NCBI RefSeq assembly: GCF_003696285.1
Contig: NZ_RFFL01000011.1
Coordinates: forward strand, 108,902 to 172,901
DNA length: 64,000 nucleotides
Reading direction: 5' to 3'
DNA from: Stutzerimonas nitrititolerans
GTDB taxonomy: Bacteria > Pseudomonadota > Gammaproteobacteria > Pseudomonadales > Pseudomonadaceae
The notes beneath the pieces are model-generated. The model was given only the letters and a program-made list of their open reading frames with translations. It ran no database searches and was not told where the DNA came from. Below, one piece after another: positions 34,963 through 44,300 of this stretch (its first letter is position 1; each line of letters begins with the position of its first letter). The translations under genes were made by a program, and so were the position numbers.

Positions 34963-36246
34963 TCAAAGGCTCAGGCGCAGCGCTAGGGCCGAAAGGGTGA
35001 TGAACAGGACCGGGAAGGTCAGCAAAATGCCGACCCTGAAGTAGTAACCCCAGGTGATACGCATGCCCTTGCGCTCCAGCACGTGCAGCCAGAGCAGCGT
35101 GGCCAGGCTGCCGATGGGAGTGATCTTCGGGCCGAGGTCGCAGCCGATGACGTTGGCGTAGATCATCGCCTCGCGGACGACGCCCTCGGCGCCGCTGGCC
35201 TGGATCGACAGCGCACCGATCAACACGCTGGGCATGTTGTTCATCACCGAGGACAGCAGTGCCGAAAGCACACCCGTGCCGATGGCCGCGGCCCAGAGGC
35301 CCTGCTCGGCCAGGCCGTCGAGCAGCAACGTGAGAAAGTCCGTCAGGCCGGCATTCTTCAGGCCGTACACCACCAGATACATGCCGAGGGAAAACACCAC
35401 CACCTGCCAGGGTGCTTCGCGCAGTACGCGCCGGGTGGAAATCCGATGACCACGGGCCGCGACGGCGAAGAGCATCGCCGCACAGGCAGCGGCCACCACG
35501 CTGATCGGAATGCCCAGGGGCTCCAGGGCGAAGAGGCCGACCAGCAACACCAGCAGCGTCCACCAACCCACGACGAAGGTGGCGCGATCGCGAATGGCCG
35601 TCTTCGGCTCCGGCAGCGCATCGAGGGCATAGCGTTGCGGCAGGTCTCGCCGGAAGAACAGGAACAGCACGAGCAAGGTGGCCGCAACGCTGGCCAGGCT
35701 CACCGGTACCATCACCGAAGCGTACTCGGCGAAGCCCAGCCCGAAATAGTCGGCGGAAACGATGTTCACCAGGTTGGACACCACCAGCGGCAGGCTGGCG
35801 GTGTCGGCGATGAACCCGGCGGCCATGACGAAAGCCAGGGTCGCGGCGGGCGAGAAGCGCAGGGCGATGAGCATGGACATGACGATGGGAGTAAGGATCA
35901 GCGCCGCGCCGTCGTTGGCGAACAGCGCCGAAACAGCCGCCCCCAGCAGCACGCAGAAGCAGAACAGGCGATGGCCGCTGCCCCTGGCCCAGCGCGCTAC
36001 GTGCAAGGCCGCCCACTCGAAGAAGCCCGCCTCATCCAGCAACAGGCTGATGATGATCACGGCAATGAAGGTGGCGGTGGCATTCCAGACGATGGCCCAC
36101 ACCACGGGGATGTCCTGCAACGACACCGCACCGACGCCCAGGGCGATGGCTGCGCCGATGGTGGCGCTCCAGCCCACACCGAGGCCTTTGGGTTGCCAGA
36201 TGACCAGCACGAGGGTGAAGACGAATACGGCAACGGCAATCAGCAT
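34963..36246 (-). CDS. arsB: arsenite efflux pump ArsB
   Basis: A 427-residue inner-membrane arsenite/proton antiporter of the ArsB family with about 11-12 hydrophobic helices. [18 protein letters not shown] and [20 protein letters not shown] are signature stretches. It exports the arsenite made by ArsC. It starts 21 bp after arsR. Confidence 0.94.
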   Translation of the reverse strand: MLIAVAVFVFTLVLVIWQPKGLGVGWSATIGAAIALGVGAVSLQDIPVVWAIVWNATATFIAVIIISLLLDEAGFFEWAALHVARWARGSGHRLFCFCVLLGAAVSALFANDGAALILTPIVMSMLIALRFSPAATLAFVMAAGFIADTASLPLVVSNLVNIVSADYFGLGFAEYASVMVPVSLASVAATLLVLFLFFRRDLPQRYALDALPEPKTAIRDRATFVVGWWTLLVLLVGLFALEPLGIPISVVAAACAAMLFAVAARGHRISTRRVLREAPWQVVVFSLGMYLVVYGLKNAGLTDFLTLLLDGLAEQGLWAAAIGTGVLSALLSSVMNNMPSVLIGALSIQASGAEGVVREAMIYANVIGCDLGPKITPIGSLATLLWLHVLERKGMRITWGYYFRVGILLTFPVLFITLSALALRLSL

Positions 36247-36267
36247 GGTTGACTCGTTCAGGCGGGG

Positions 36268-36615
36268 TCAGCAGCAGGCGGCATCGCGGACGGGACGGCC
36301 GTCCATGTTCTGCAGGCGGGAAAGGTTGTGCTGCAGCCACTCGATGTTGGCCTGCAGTGTCACGTGCAGCAGCTCCTGTACCCAGGCGGGCAGCTGCGGA
36401 TTGAGGCGGTAGTACACCCATTGGCCTTGCCGGCGATCCAGCAGCAGGCCGCTGTTGCGCAGTTGGGCGAGGTGGCGGCTGATCTTCGGTTGGCTGTCAC
36501 CGAGCGCGCACATCAGCTCGCAGACGCAGAGTTCGCCCAGGTTGGCGATCAGAAGGGTGGCGCGAGCGCGGGTCTCATCGGCCAGGCTCTTGAAGACATC
36601 GGGTGGGGTGATCAT
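36268..36615 (-). CDS. arsR: arsenic-responsive repressor ArsR
   Basis: A 115-residue ArsR/SmtB winged-helix repressor. The arsenite-binding ELCVCEL motif (29-35) has cysteines 30 and 32, and SQPKISRHLAQLRNSGLL is the recognition helix. The C-terminus ends AACC. ATG 36615 gives the typical family head (MITPPDVFKSLADETRAR); an in-frame ATG at 36660 would put the coding start inside the presumed operator. Neither has a recognisable Shine-Dalgarno sequence. Confidence 0.92.
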   Translation of the reverse strand: MITPPDVFKSLADETRARATLLIANLGELCVCELMCALGDSQPKISRHLAQLRNSGLLLDRRQGQWVYYRLNPQLPAWVQELLHVTLQANIEWLQHNLSRLQNMDGRPVRDAACC

Positions 36616-36625
36616 GGTGAGGGCT

Positions 36626-36662
36626 TGGATATACGGAAAGTCGAATATACGGATTTCCATAT
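36626..36662. promoter_or_regulatory. probable ArsR operator
   Basis: Directly upstream of arsR are two copies of ATATACGGA (36630-36638 and 36646-36654), the second forming an imperfect dyad ATACGGA-TT-TCCATAT (36647-36662). AT-rich repeats just ahead of arsR are where ArsR self-regulation sites lie. Confidence 0.45.
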
Positions 36663-36766
36663 GTGAAGAGCAAGTCGCTGGCTTCGCGAATGTCTCTAAC
36701 GTTCGACTGGCCCTGTTGCCGTTTCAACGCGGCCACGTCTGAAACGGCAACAATTCCGCGACGAAA

Positions 36767-37177
36767 TCAGCGCACCGGCGTCAGGATAGGCTCGCCGCTG
36801 TTCTTCAGCAGGAAGACCAGAAACTTTGCCGGCTCGGTGGCGCTGGCGTTGTGTCCGACCGTATGGATGTCGTCCGGGCCTTCGTAGAAAAGCTGGCCCG
36901 GCTTCAGCGTGACGGATTCGCCGCCGCGCACGCCCATCACGATCGAACCTTCGATCACGTAGACGAAGCCGTGCGCGTTGTGCCGGTGAACGGGATCGCC
37001 TCCGCCCGGTGGATAGGTCACCTCGATGATCGCGGCTTCCTTGCCCGGATGGTCGGCCAGGGCCTTGGTCATCAAGGCGGTGACCTGCACCGGTGGGGCG
37101 TGCTCCTGCGCACTGGCGGTCGTGGCTGTAATGAGCAACCCCATGACAAGGGCGATGGGTCTGAAGAAAGTGGACAT
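36767..37177 (-). CDS. exported cupin domain protein
   Basis: A 136-residue protein with a signal peptide (ALVMGLLITATTASA, about residues 9-23) and a single cupin barrel. The metal-ligand motif is DPVHRHNAHGFVYVIEG (about residues 61-77), with a second histidine in GPDDIHTVGHN. Probably periplasmic; substrate unknown. It is co-directional with, and 57 bp downstream of, an NmrA-like SDR gene. Confidence 0.85.
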   Translation of the reverse strand: MSTFFRPIALVMGLLITATTASAQEHAPPVQVTALMTKALADHPGKEAAIIEVTYPPGGGDPVHRHNAHGFVYVIEGSIVMGVRGGESVTLKPGQLFYEGPDDIHTVGHNASATEPAKFLVFLLKNSGEPILTPVR

Positions 37178-37233
37178 GGCGGTTCCTCGTGAATGTTAGG
37201 CAAACCAGGCGGCGCGGGCCCCGGAGTGGCTGC

Positions 37234-37983
37234 TTACTGCGAGGTGCGGCTGAGCCAGTTCTGGAAACGGGTCGGGCCGATGCGCGGGCTGTCGCCGGCG
37301 ACCAGGGATCGGTCGTTCAGCTCGCTGCCGAAATAGCGCGCGTGGACGTCGGCGATGACCTGGCGCGAGTCCGCCCGCGCGGCCAGAAACTTGCGTGCGA
37401 GCTCATCGAGCGGAAAACGGTCCGGGCCGGCGATTTCGACGATGCCGTTCAGCGGCGTTCCGACCGCGAGGTCGGCCAGGGCGGCAGCGACGTCATCGGC
37501 GGCGATGGGTTGTATGAGGGCCGGGGAAAGCCGAATGCCGTCGCGTTCGCTGGCGGCCTCGATGATGCTTCCGACGAACTCGAAGAACTGCGTCGCGCGC
37601 AGGATGGTGTAGGGAATCCTCGAGGCCTGGATCAGCTTTTCCTGCGCGATCTTGGCGCGAAAGTAGCCGCTTTGCGAAAGTCGATCGGTGCCGACCACCG
37701 AGAGCGCCAGGTGGTGCTCCACACCGGCCTGCGCCTCGGCGGCGAGCAGGTTTCGGCTGGAGGTTTCGAAGAACTTCAGTACCGCCCCATCTTCGAAAGA
37801 CGGTGAGTTCGCGACGTCGATCACCACCTGGGCGCCTTCCAGTGCACGTGCCAGGCCCTCGCCGGTGATGGTATTCACGCCGCTACCCGGAGAGGCCGCG
37901 ACGGTTTCGTGACCGTCGCGACGCAGCCTGTGCACGACATTCGACCCGATAAGGCCGCTACCGCCAACTACGACTATTTTCAT
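37234..37983 (-). CDS. NmrA-like atypical SDR (NAD(P)-binding)
   Basis: A 249-residue atypical SDR. The N-terminal loop IVVVGGSGLIGSNVVHRLRR (3-22) is the GGxGxxG dinucleotide site. ALSVVGTDRLSQSGYFRAKI has the family's Y-x-x-K-like segment, here YFRAK. TILRATQFFEFVG is characteristic of NmrA-type proteins that read NAD(P) redox state or act on unknown substrates. It is divergent from a winged-helix TPR regulator (start 38172), likely its controller. Confidence 0.87.
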   Translation of the reverse strand: MKIVVVGGSGLIGSNVVHRLRRDGHETVAASPGSGVNTITGEGLARALEGAQVVIDVANSPSFEDGAVLKFFETSSRNLLAAEAQAGVEHHLALSVVGTDRLSQSGYFRAKIAQEKLIQASRIPYTILRATQFFEFVGSIIEAASERDGIRLSPALIQPIAADDVAAALADLAVGTPLNGIVEIAGPDRFPLDELARKFLAARADSRQVIADVHARYFGSELNDRSLVAGDSPRIGPTRFQNWLSRTSQ

Positions 37984-38171
37984 GTTGTGGTCCTCGATGC
38001 GTTATCGATCAGCGTTGTGTTGATCGAGGGTTCCAGCATGCGGATCTGGTGGCGGGAAGACCTTGTCACGACCTTGGCTTTCCCTTGGATTGCGCTTGGA
38101 TATTCGTCCTGGGCCTTTGAACAGGAGGGCATCGGCCCCACGTTGGACGGCCCCCGAGCAAGGAGCTCCGT

Positions 38172-39749
38172 ATGCGTTATCTGTTCGACGATTGCGTGCT
38201 CGACCTGGACCGACGCGAGTTTTTCCGCGCCGCCGAGGCCATCGCGGTCGCACCCAAGGTCTTCGACCTGCTGGCCTACCTGGCGGAAAACCGCGGGCGG
38301 GTGGTCAGCCGGGACGATCTGATCGGCGCCGTATGGGATGGGCGAATCGTTTCGGAGTCGACCCTGGCCAGCCACATCAACGCGGTGCGCAAGGCGGTGG
38401 GTGACAACGGCCAGCAACAGCGCGTGATTCGAACCATTGCCCGCAAGGGGTTTCGCTTCGTGGCCGAGCTTGTCGTGGAGGGTTCGATGGATGCCGGTGC
38501 GTCGGCCGACCCGGTACAGGCAATCGAGGAGGGCGGCACGGCACCGAGGTTGCCCACCCAACCCTCCATCGCGGTGCTGCCGTTCGTGAATCTGAGTGGC
38601 GATCCCGAACAGGACTACCTGGCCGACGGCGTGGTCGAGGACATCATCGCGGCGTTGTCGCAGTATCGCTGGCTGTTCGTCGTCGCGCGCAATTCGAGCT
38701 TCACCTACAAGAACCGCACGGTGGATGTGAAGCAGGTCGGTCGCGAGCTGGGCGTGCGCTATGTGCTGGAGGGCAGTTGGCGCAAGGCCGGGAAACGTGT
38801 GCGTATCACGGGGCAACTGGTCGACGCGGCGAGCGGGGCGCACCATTGGGCGGGGCGTTTCGAAGGCGTGCTGGAGGACATCTTCGTGCTGCAGGACGAG
38901 GTCACCGAGAGCGTGGTCGGCGCCATCGCGCCGCAGCTCGAACGCGTGGAGATGGAGCGCGCCAAGCACAAGCCGACGGAAAGCCTGGATGCCTATGACT
39001 ACTACCTGCGTGGCATGGCCAGGCTGCATCACGGCTCGCGGGAGACCATCGACCAGGCCCTGATGCTGTTTCGCAAGGCCATCGAGATCGACCCGGATTT
39101 TTCCTCGGCCTACGCCATGGCGGCCTGGTGTCACTGCTGGCGCAAGGTCAACGGCTGGATGGAGGATCGGCCAGGCGAAACGCAGGAGGGAATCCGCCTG
39201 GCTCGGCGGGCGGTGGAGCTGAACCGGGGCGATGCCGTCGCGCTGACCCGCAGCGGACACGCCCTCGGTCATCTTGCTGGCGAACTGGAGGGCGGCATCG
39301 CCTTGCTGGACAGGGCGCTGGTGCTGAATCCGAACCTGGCGGCGGCGTGGTTTCTCGGTGCCTTCCTGCGCATCTGGCACGGTGAAACCGGCGCTGCCAT
39401 CGAATATCTCGCCCATGCCATGCGCTTGAGCCCGCTCGATCCGGAGCTGTATCGCATGCAGGCGGGCATGGCGCTGGCGAACCTTTTCCAGGGGCACTTC
39501 GAGGCGGCCTCGTCATGGGCGCAGAAGGCGTTTCGGGAACTGCCGAGCTTTCTCCTGGCCGTCGCCATCCTGGCGGCCAGCCATGCGCTGGCGGGGAGAT
39601 TGACCGAGGCGCGGCGAGCGCTGGAGCAATTGCGCCGGCTCGATTCCCGCCTGCGGCTTGGCTCCGTCGCCGACTGGTTGCCGATCCAGCGGGCGGAGCA
39701 TCTCGCCGTGCTGGTCGATGGGCTGCGCAGGGCCGGCCTGCCCGAGTGA
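38172..39749 (+). CDS. winged-helix (CadC/OmpR-type) regulator with TPR domain
   Basis: A 525-residue protein. The N-terminal OmpR-type winged helix (residues 1-100: YLFDDCVLDLDRREFFRAAE, then ENRGRVVSRDDLIGAVWDGR) is followed by the module SIAVLPFVNLSGDPEQDYLA (about 133-152) found in adenylate cyclase-like signalling proteins, and by TPR-like helical repeats (about 275-480). Unlike CadC it has no obvious membrane helix. ATG 38172 has an AAGGAG site. Divergent from the NmrA-like SDR and cupin genes, which are its probable targets. Confidence 0.85.
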   Translation: MRYLFDDCVLDLDRREFFRAAEAIAVAPKVFDLLAYLAENRGRVVSRDDLIGAVWDGRIVSESTLASHINAVRKAVGDNGQQQRVIRTIARKGFRFVAELVVEGSMDAGASADPVQAIEEGGTAPRLPTQPSIAVLPFVNLSGDPEQDYLADGVVEDIIAALSQYRWLFVVARNSSFTYKNRTVDVKQVGRELGVRYVLEGSWRKAGKRVRITGQLVDAASGAHHWAGRFEGVLEDIFVLQDEVTESVVGAIAPQLERVEMERAKHKPTESLDAYDYYLRGMARLHHGSRETIDQALMLFRKAIEIDPDFSSAYAMAAWCHCWRKVNGWMEDRPGETQEGIRLARRAVELNRGDAVALTRSGHALGHLAGELEGGIALLDRALVLNPNLAAAWFLGAFLRIWHGETGAAIEYLAHAMRLSPLDPELYRMQAGMALANLFQGHFEAASSWAQKAFRELPSFLLAVAILAASHALAGRLTEARRALEQLRRLDSRLRLGSVADWLPIQRAEHLAVLVDGLRRAGLPE

Positions 39750-39916
39750 CGCGCCCAGCCGCTTGCAAAAGGTGCGGATTCCCGGCTGATTCGGAACTTA
39801 ATCGCGCCTCTCCAGTCACGTTATCTTGGCATTGCTCAGGCGAAACGACGGGCGTGCCGCTATCGAGCTGACGGCTCGGCTCGGAAAACGTCGCTGTGCA
39901 GAAGGGAAGAGAGTTC

Positions 39917-41368
39917 GTGGAAATCAATCGTGTCAGCAGCAGGGACGTCAACGAAGCGCAATACGAGTTGGTGGTAATAGGGTCCGGTTTTGGTTCGTGC
40001 TTCTTTCTCAGCGAGGCGCTGAAACACCTCACCGGTCGCGCCCTGATCATCGAGTGGGGCGACTTTCATGCCTGGGACTGGCAGATCCAGAACCAGCAGA
40101 GCTCCCTCATCAAGCCGGAATCGACCTACGACAACCGCGGCGAGAAGCCCTGGAACACCACCATTGCCCTGGGGGGCGGCATGAACTGCTGGTTCTCGCA
40201 GACGCCGCGCCTGCATCCCAGCGATTTCGCCCTCCGTACGCGCTACGGCGTGGGCCACGACTGGCCGCTGAGCTACGCCGATCTCGAGCCCTACTACTGC
40301 CAGGCCGAAACCATCATGTCGATCGCCGGCGACCCGGACATGGGCAAGGTGCTGCCGCGCAGCCAGCCCTTCCCGCAGCCGCCGCACAAGGGCTCCTCGA
40401 TCGACATGATCATGAAGCAGGCGATGCCCGATCATCATTTCATCATGCCCACCGGGCGGGCGCGGGTGGCCACTGGCAAGCGTGGCGTCTGCTGCGCCAA
40501 TGCGACCTGCAACTTGTGCCCGGTCAATGCCAAGTTCACCGCGCAGAACGGCTTCGCCGAGCTGTTCAGCCATCCCAAGGTGGACGTGTGCCTGAAGGCG
40601 GAGGTGCGCACGCTCGAATACGAGGGGAACAGCATCAAGGCGGCGACCATTCGCTCCGAGGAGGGCGAATTCAAGGTGCGTGGCGACCTGTTCGTGCTCG
40701 GCGCCAACGCCATCCAGAGCCCGGCCATCCTGCTCCGTTCGGGTATCGATGACGGCGAAACCGGCATGGGTCTGCATGAGCAGGTGGGTGCCAACGTCGA
40801 GGTGTATCTCGACGGGCTGGGCAATTTCGATGGCAGCACCATCACCACGGGCCTGAACTATTCCCTCTACGACGGTGATTTCCGCAAGGAGCATTCGGCC
40901 TGCCTGGTGTACTTCGAGAACCGCTGGCCCTATGGCTTGCGTCCCGAACGCGGTCGCTGGAACGAGACCTTGCCGCTGATGGTGGTCGGCGAGGACCTGC
41001 CCAATATCGAAAACCGGGTGATCGTCGATCCCGAAACGGGCGATGCGATCATCGATTACCGGGGCGAGGCCGACTACGGCATGAAGGGGGTGCGGTTCGG
41101 CCTGGATAACCTGGAAAAGCTGCTGGCGCCGTTGCCGGTGGAGTCGATCCATTTCCGCGAATGGCGCCTGACCGAATCCCATGTGCAGGGCACGCTGCGC
41201 ATGGGGCAGGCTGATGACGGCTCGGTGGTCGACGGACAGATGCTGCACCACCGCATGCGCAATCTGGTGGTGGTGGGCACCTCCACCTACCCCAGCTGCT
41301 CGCCCGCCAACCCCAGCCTGACCGCCGCCGCCTTGTCTCTGCGCGCCGCCGATCTGTTGTATAGCTAA
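39917..41368 (+). CDS. GMC family FAD-dependent oxidoreductase
   Basis: A 483-residue flavoprotein. The N-terminal FAD loop is ELVVIGSGFGSCFFLSEALK; LGGGMNCWFSQTPRLHPSDF is the GMC signature region; the C-terminal GTLRMG and YPSCSPANPSLTAAALSLRA form the active-site end. It resembles bacterial GMC alcohol/sugar dehydrogenases that work with a small partner and a cytochrome. GTG 39917 follows a purine-rich GGGAAGAGAG site and is preferred to GTG 39896. It is 18 bp upstream of a small exported protein. Substrate unknown. Confidence 0.85.
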   Translation: MEINRVSSRDVNEAQYELVVIGSGFGSCFFLSEALKHLTGRALIIEWGDFHAWDWQIQNQQSSLIKPESTYDNRGEKPWNTTIALGGGMNCWFSQTPRLHPSDFALRTRYGVGHDWPLSYADLEPYYCQAETIMSIAGDPDMGKVLPRSQPFPQPPHKGSSIDMIMKQAMPDHHFIMPTGRARVATGKRGVCCANATCNLCPVNAKFTAQNGFAELFSHPKVDVCLKAEVRTLEYEGNSIKAATIRSEEGEFKVRGDLFVLGANAIQSPAILLRSGIDDGETGMGLHEQVGANVEVYLDGLGNFDGSTITTGLNYSLYDGDFRKEHSACLVYFENRWPYGLRPERGRWNETLPLMVVGEDLPNIENRVIVDPETGDAIIDYRGEADYGMKGVRFGLDNLEKLLAPLPVESIHFREWRLTESHVQGTLRMGQADDGSVVDGQMLHHRMRNLVVVGTSTYPSCSPANPSLTAAALSLRAADLLYS

Positions 41369-41386
41369 GTCCAGGAACCACCACCG

Positions 41387-41806
41387 ATGAAACGTCGCAC
41401 CTTACTGATCGCTTCCGCCGCCACGCTCGGTGTCGCCGCCGTGGGCTCTGCGGCCTGGGTCTATGAAGACAGCCACGTGTTCGTGCCGCAGCTGCTGCAG
41501 CAACTGGTCGGCGACTTCCGCATGGAGGCCGAGGATCAGCGCAAGTTCGTCGATGCCATGACCGAGCACTATGGTGCCCGCAAGCTCAAGGCGTTGATGG
41601 CGCTGTACAAGATACGTGCGCAGACGGGGCTGGGCAGCGACTACACCAACCCGAAAGTGGACCAGTTCGAGCGGCGCCTGGTCACCGATTTCATGGTCTC
41701 GACCGACTATCTGCGTCAGCGCCAGGCGGAAAACCCCAAGGTGTCTTTCCTCGGTTACCGACTGCCCTGCAGCAACCCTTATGCGCGCTTCGAGGGTGTG
41801 AGCTGA
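41387..41806 (+). CDS. small exported protein partner of GMC oxidoreductase
   Basis: A 139-residue protein beginning MKRRTLLIASAATLGVAAVG: an RR-containing, Tat-like or Sec signal. The mature part (VPQLLQQLVGDFRMEAEDQR, then YTNPKVDQFERRLVTDFMVS) resembles the small, twin-arginine-exported subunit (gluconate 2-dehydrogenase subunit 3 type) that escorts GMC flavoproteins to the periplasm. Assignment depends mostly on position 18 bp after the GMC gene. No cytochrome subunit follows. Confidence 0.65.
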   Translation: MKRRTLLIASAATLGVAAVGSAAWVYEDSHVFVPQLLQQLVGDFRMEAEDQRKFVDAMTEHYGARKLKALMALYKIRAQTGLGSDYTNPKVDQFERRLVTDFMVSTDYLRQRQAENPKVSFLGYRLPCSNPYARFEGVS

Positions 41807-42094
41807 CCGGCCGTAGCGGTATCTGACAGAAAGCTCGGCGTTACGCACCCACCCCGGATGCCGTCGAGCGGCTTCATTATCGCTCGCCGCATCCTTCCCG
41901 TTCCGGCAATGCATTGGTGTCGACCACAACTCGCCGGGTCGATTGATTGCCGAAATGTCCTAAACGCGACGCTTCGCGCCCGAATCCCGTGAGACAGTCG
42001 CGGGAAGCGAACTTAAGCTTGCCTGCGTGCCGTAACAGCGGCCCGCCACGTCTTGGCCGGCCGCCGCGGAATCTATCCATTCGAAGCCTTGCGT

Positions 42095-43339
42095 ATGACA
42101 ACCAATACAGCCGAACTCGCTCCTGTCGCGCCTGTTCCAGAGGACACATCAACGTCCCACCAGGCCCATCCGTTTCTCCTGCCGGTGGTGGGGGCCGCCG
42201 CCTTCTCGCATCTGCTGAACGACCTCATCCAGGCCGTACTGCCCTCCGTGTACCCGATGCTGAAAACCCAGTTTTCGCTGAGCTTCGCGCAGATCGGCTG
42301 GATCGCGCTGGTCTATCAGGTCACGGCCTCTCTGCTGCAGCCATGGATCGGCCTGTACACCGACAAGCACCCCAAGCCATACCTGCTGCCCTCGGGCATG
42401 GTGGTGACCTTCATCGGCATCGCGCTGCTCGCCTTTGCCGGCAGCTACGAGATGCTCCTGGTGGCGTCCGCGGTGGTGGGTGTCGGGTCTGCGACCTTCC
42501 ACCCGGAAGCTTCGAGAGTTGCACGGATGGCTTCGGGCGGCCGCTTCGGGACGGCGCAATCGACCTTCCAGGTCGGCGGCAATACGGGCTCGGCCATCGG
42601 CCCTCTGCTGGCCGCCGCCATCGTCATCCCCTACGGACAGCACGCGATCGCCTGGTTCATGCTCGCCGCGGCGTTGGCGATCTTCGTGTTGTCGAGGCTC
42701 ACCGCGTGGACCATCCGGCACGGACAGGCGAAGCTCAAGAGTCTCGCCCGCAACCAGGTTGTAGGCCTGAATCGCGCACAGGTGATTCAGGCAATCGTGG
42801 TGATCGCCATCCTGATGTTCGCCAAGTTCGTCTACATCGCCGCCTTCACCAACTACTTCACCTTCTACCTGATCGAGCGCTTCAGCCTGAGCGTCCAGGA
42901 GAGCCAGATCTATCTGTTCATCTTCCTGGCGGCGGTTGCAGCCGGCACCTTCGCCGGCGGCCCGGTGGGCGATCGGATAGGGCGAAAGGCGGTCATCTGG
43001 ATTTCGTTCCTGGGTGTCGCGCCGTTCGCACTGGCGCTGCCCTATGCCGGCCCTACGCTGACTGCGGTATTGGCCATCATGATCGGCCTGGTCATGTCGT
43101 CTGCGTTCGCGGCGCTGGTCGTATATGCGCAAGAGGCGGTGCCGGGGCGCGTGGGGATGGTGTCTGGCGTGATGTTCGGCTTGATGTTCGGCATCGGCGG
43201 CATCGGCGCCGCCGGGCTGGGTGAGCTGGCAGACAGTCACGGCATCGTCTGGGTATACCAGCTGGTTTCGTTCCTGCCGCTTCTCGGTCTGGTGACCGCG
43301 TTCCTGCCGCGCACGCGTGCGCTGCAACCGAAAGGCTGA
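42095..43339 (+). CDS. MFS transporter, fosmidomycin-resistance (Fsr) type
   Basis: A 414-residue, 12-helix MFS exporter. AAAFSHLLNDLIQAVLPSVY (about residues 34-53) and the loop GLYTDKHPKPYLLPSGM, plus FHPEASRVARMASGGRFGTAQ, are hallmarks of the Fsr family. It likely exports a drug or metabolite. ATG 42095 matches the family start; upstream frame is unlikely to be coding. It converges with an AraC-type regulator (stop 43388) that may control it. Confidence 0.88.
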   Translation: MTTNTAELAPVAPVPEDTSTSHQAHPFLLPVVGAAAFSHLLNDLIQAVLPSVYPMLKTQFSLSFAQIGWIALVYQVTASLLQPWIGLYTDKHPKPYLLPSGMVVTFIGIALLAFAGSYEMLLVASAVVGVGSATFHPEASRVARMASGGRFGTAQSTFQVGGNTGSAIGPLLAAAIVIPYGQHAIAWFMLAAALAIFVLSRLTAWTIRHGQAKLKSLARNQVVGLNRAQVIQAIVVIAILMFAKFVYIAAFTNYFTFYLIERFSLSVQESQIYLFIFLAAVAAGTFAGGPVGDRIGRKAVIWISFLGVAPFALALPYAGPTLTAVLAIMIGLVMSSAFAALVVYAQEAVPGRVGMVSGVMFGLMFGIGGIGAAGLGELADSHGIVWVYQLVSFLPLLGLVTAFLPRTRALQPKG

Positions 43340-43387
43340 GCGGCATTGAACGGGAGCGATGCCAGGCTCTGACATCGCCCGGTGCTG

Positions 43388-44176
43388 CTACTTGCCGCCC
43401 TGGTCTTTGAAGAAGTTGCTCGGCGTCTTGCCGAACTGCTTCTTGAACATGACGGTAAAGGCACTCGGGCTTTCATAGCCGAGTTGCGCGGCGATATCGA
43501 TGACCTTGTCGCCACGCGCGATCATCTCCAGCGCCAGCAACAGTCGGAACTGCTGCCGCCATTGGCCGAACGTCAGGCCGGTCTCTTTCTGGAACAGGCG
43601 CTGGATGGTTCGCTCATCGATCCCCAGCTCCCGACTCCAGTCATGCAGCGTGGAGTTGTCGTCGGGCTTGGCCACCAGGGCGGCGCTGATTTGTCTGAGG
43701 CGAGCGTCGGCTGGCTGGGGGAGCTGCAGGGGCACGGCGGGCAGCAGGGAGATTTCGTCCAGGATGAGGCTCATGATCCGCGATTCGCGGGAGTTCTCGT
43801 GCGGGGTCAGCTTCATGCCGACCGATGCCTTGATGAGTTCGCTGAGCAGCGGCGAAATGCTCAGGATCGTCGTTGCCGCCGGTAGGCTCGACGTCCGGCC
43901 GGCCTGGATGAAGACGCTGCGCATCTTCAGGGGGCCGGCGCAGCGAATCGAATGGACCCGGCCGCTGGGCATCCAGATTCCGCGATTGGGCGGCACTGTC
44001 CACTGGCACTGATCGGTGTACACGACCATGACGCCTTCGATCGCATGAATCAGCTGATCCTTGTTGTGCGAATGGGGCTCGATGACCCAGCCATCGGGAT
44101 AGTCCGTCGCGCTGGAATGCACGATCCAGGCGGCGTCATCGATCTCTCTCAGGAAGATCGGCAAAGGCTTGATCAT
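43388..44176 (-). CDS. AraC family transcriptional regulator (NimR-like)
   Basis: A 262-residue regulator with an N-terminal cupin sensor (EPHSHNKDQLIHAIEGVMVV, residues about 33-52) and a C-terminal AraC HTH (WSRELGIDERTIQRLFQKET and DIAAQLGYESPSAFTVMFKK). This resembles NimR/YeaM-type regulators of adjacent MFS exporters. It lies between the Fsr-like MFS and ogt genes. ATG 44176 directly precedes the sensor domain. Confidence 0.88.
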   Translation of the reverse strand: MIKPLPIFLREIDDAAWIVHSSATDYPDGWVIEPHSHNKDQLIHAIEGVMVVYTDQCQWTVPPNRGIWMPSGRVHSIRCAGPLKMRSVFIQAGRTSSLPAATTILSISPLLSELIKASVGMKLTPHENSRESRIMSLILDEISLLPAVPLQLPQPADARLRQISAALVAKPDDNSTLHDWSRELGIDERTIQRLFQKETGLTFGQWRQQFRLLLALEMIARGDKVIDIAAQLGYESPSAFTVMFKKQFGKTPSNFFKDQGGK

Positions 44177-44300
44177 GGCTGTCCTTCGTTGGGGGCGATC
44201 GTGGTAGGCAGTTTTGCGACACGACACTGGAAAAGACAGGTATTTTCCATGGCCTGCCATGGAATTCCACCTTGACGACCGCTTCTGGAGCGACACCGTT

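Noticed and set aside
34604..36016. 470-residue open frame on the minus strand across arsC/arsB
   Set aside because: Out of frame with arsB and arsC, which have strong family matches.
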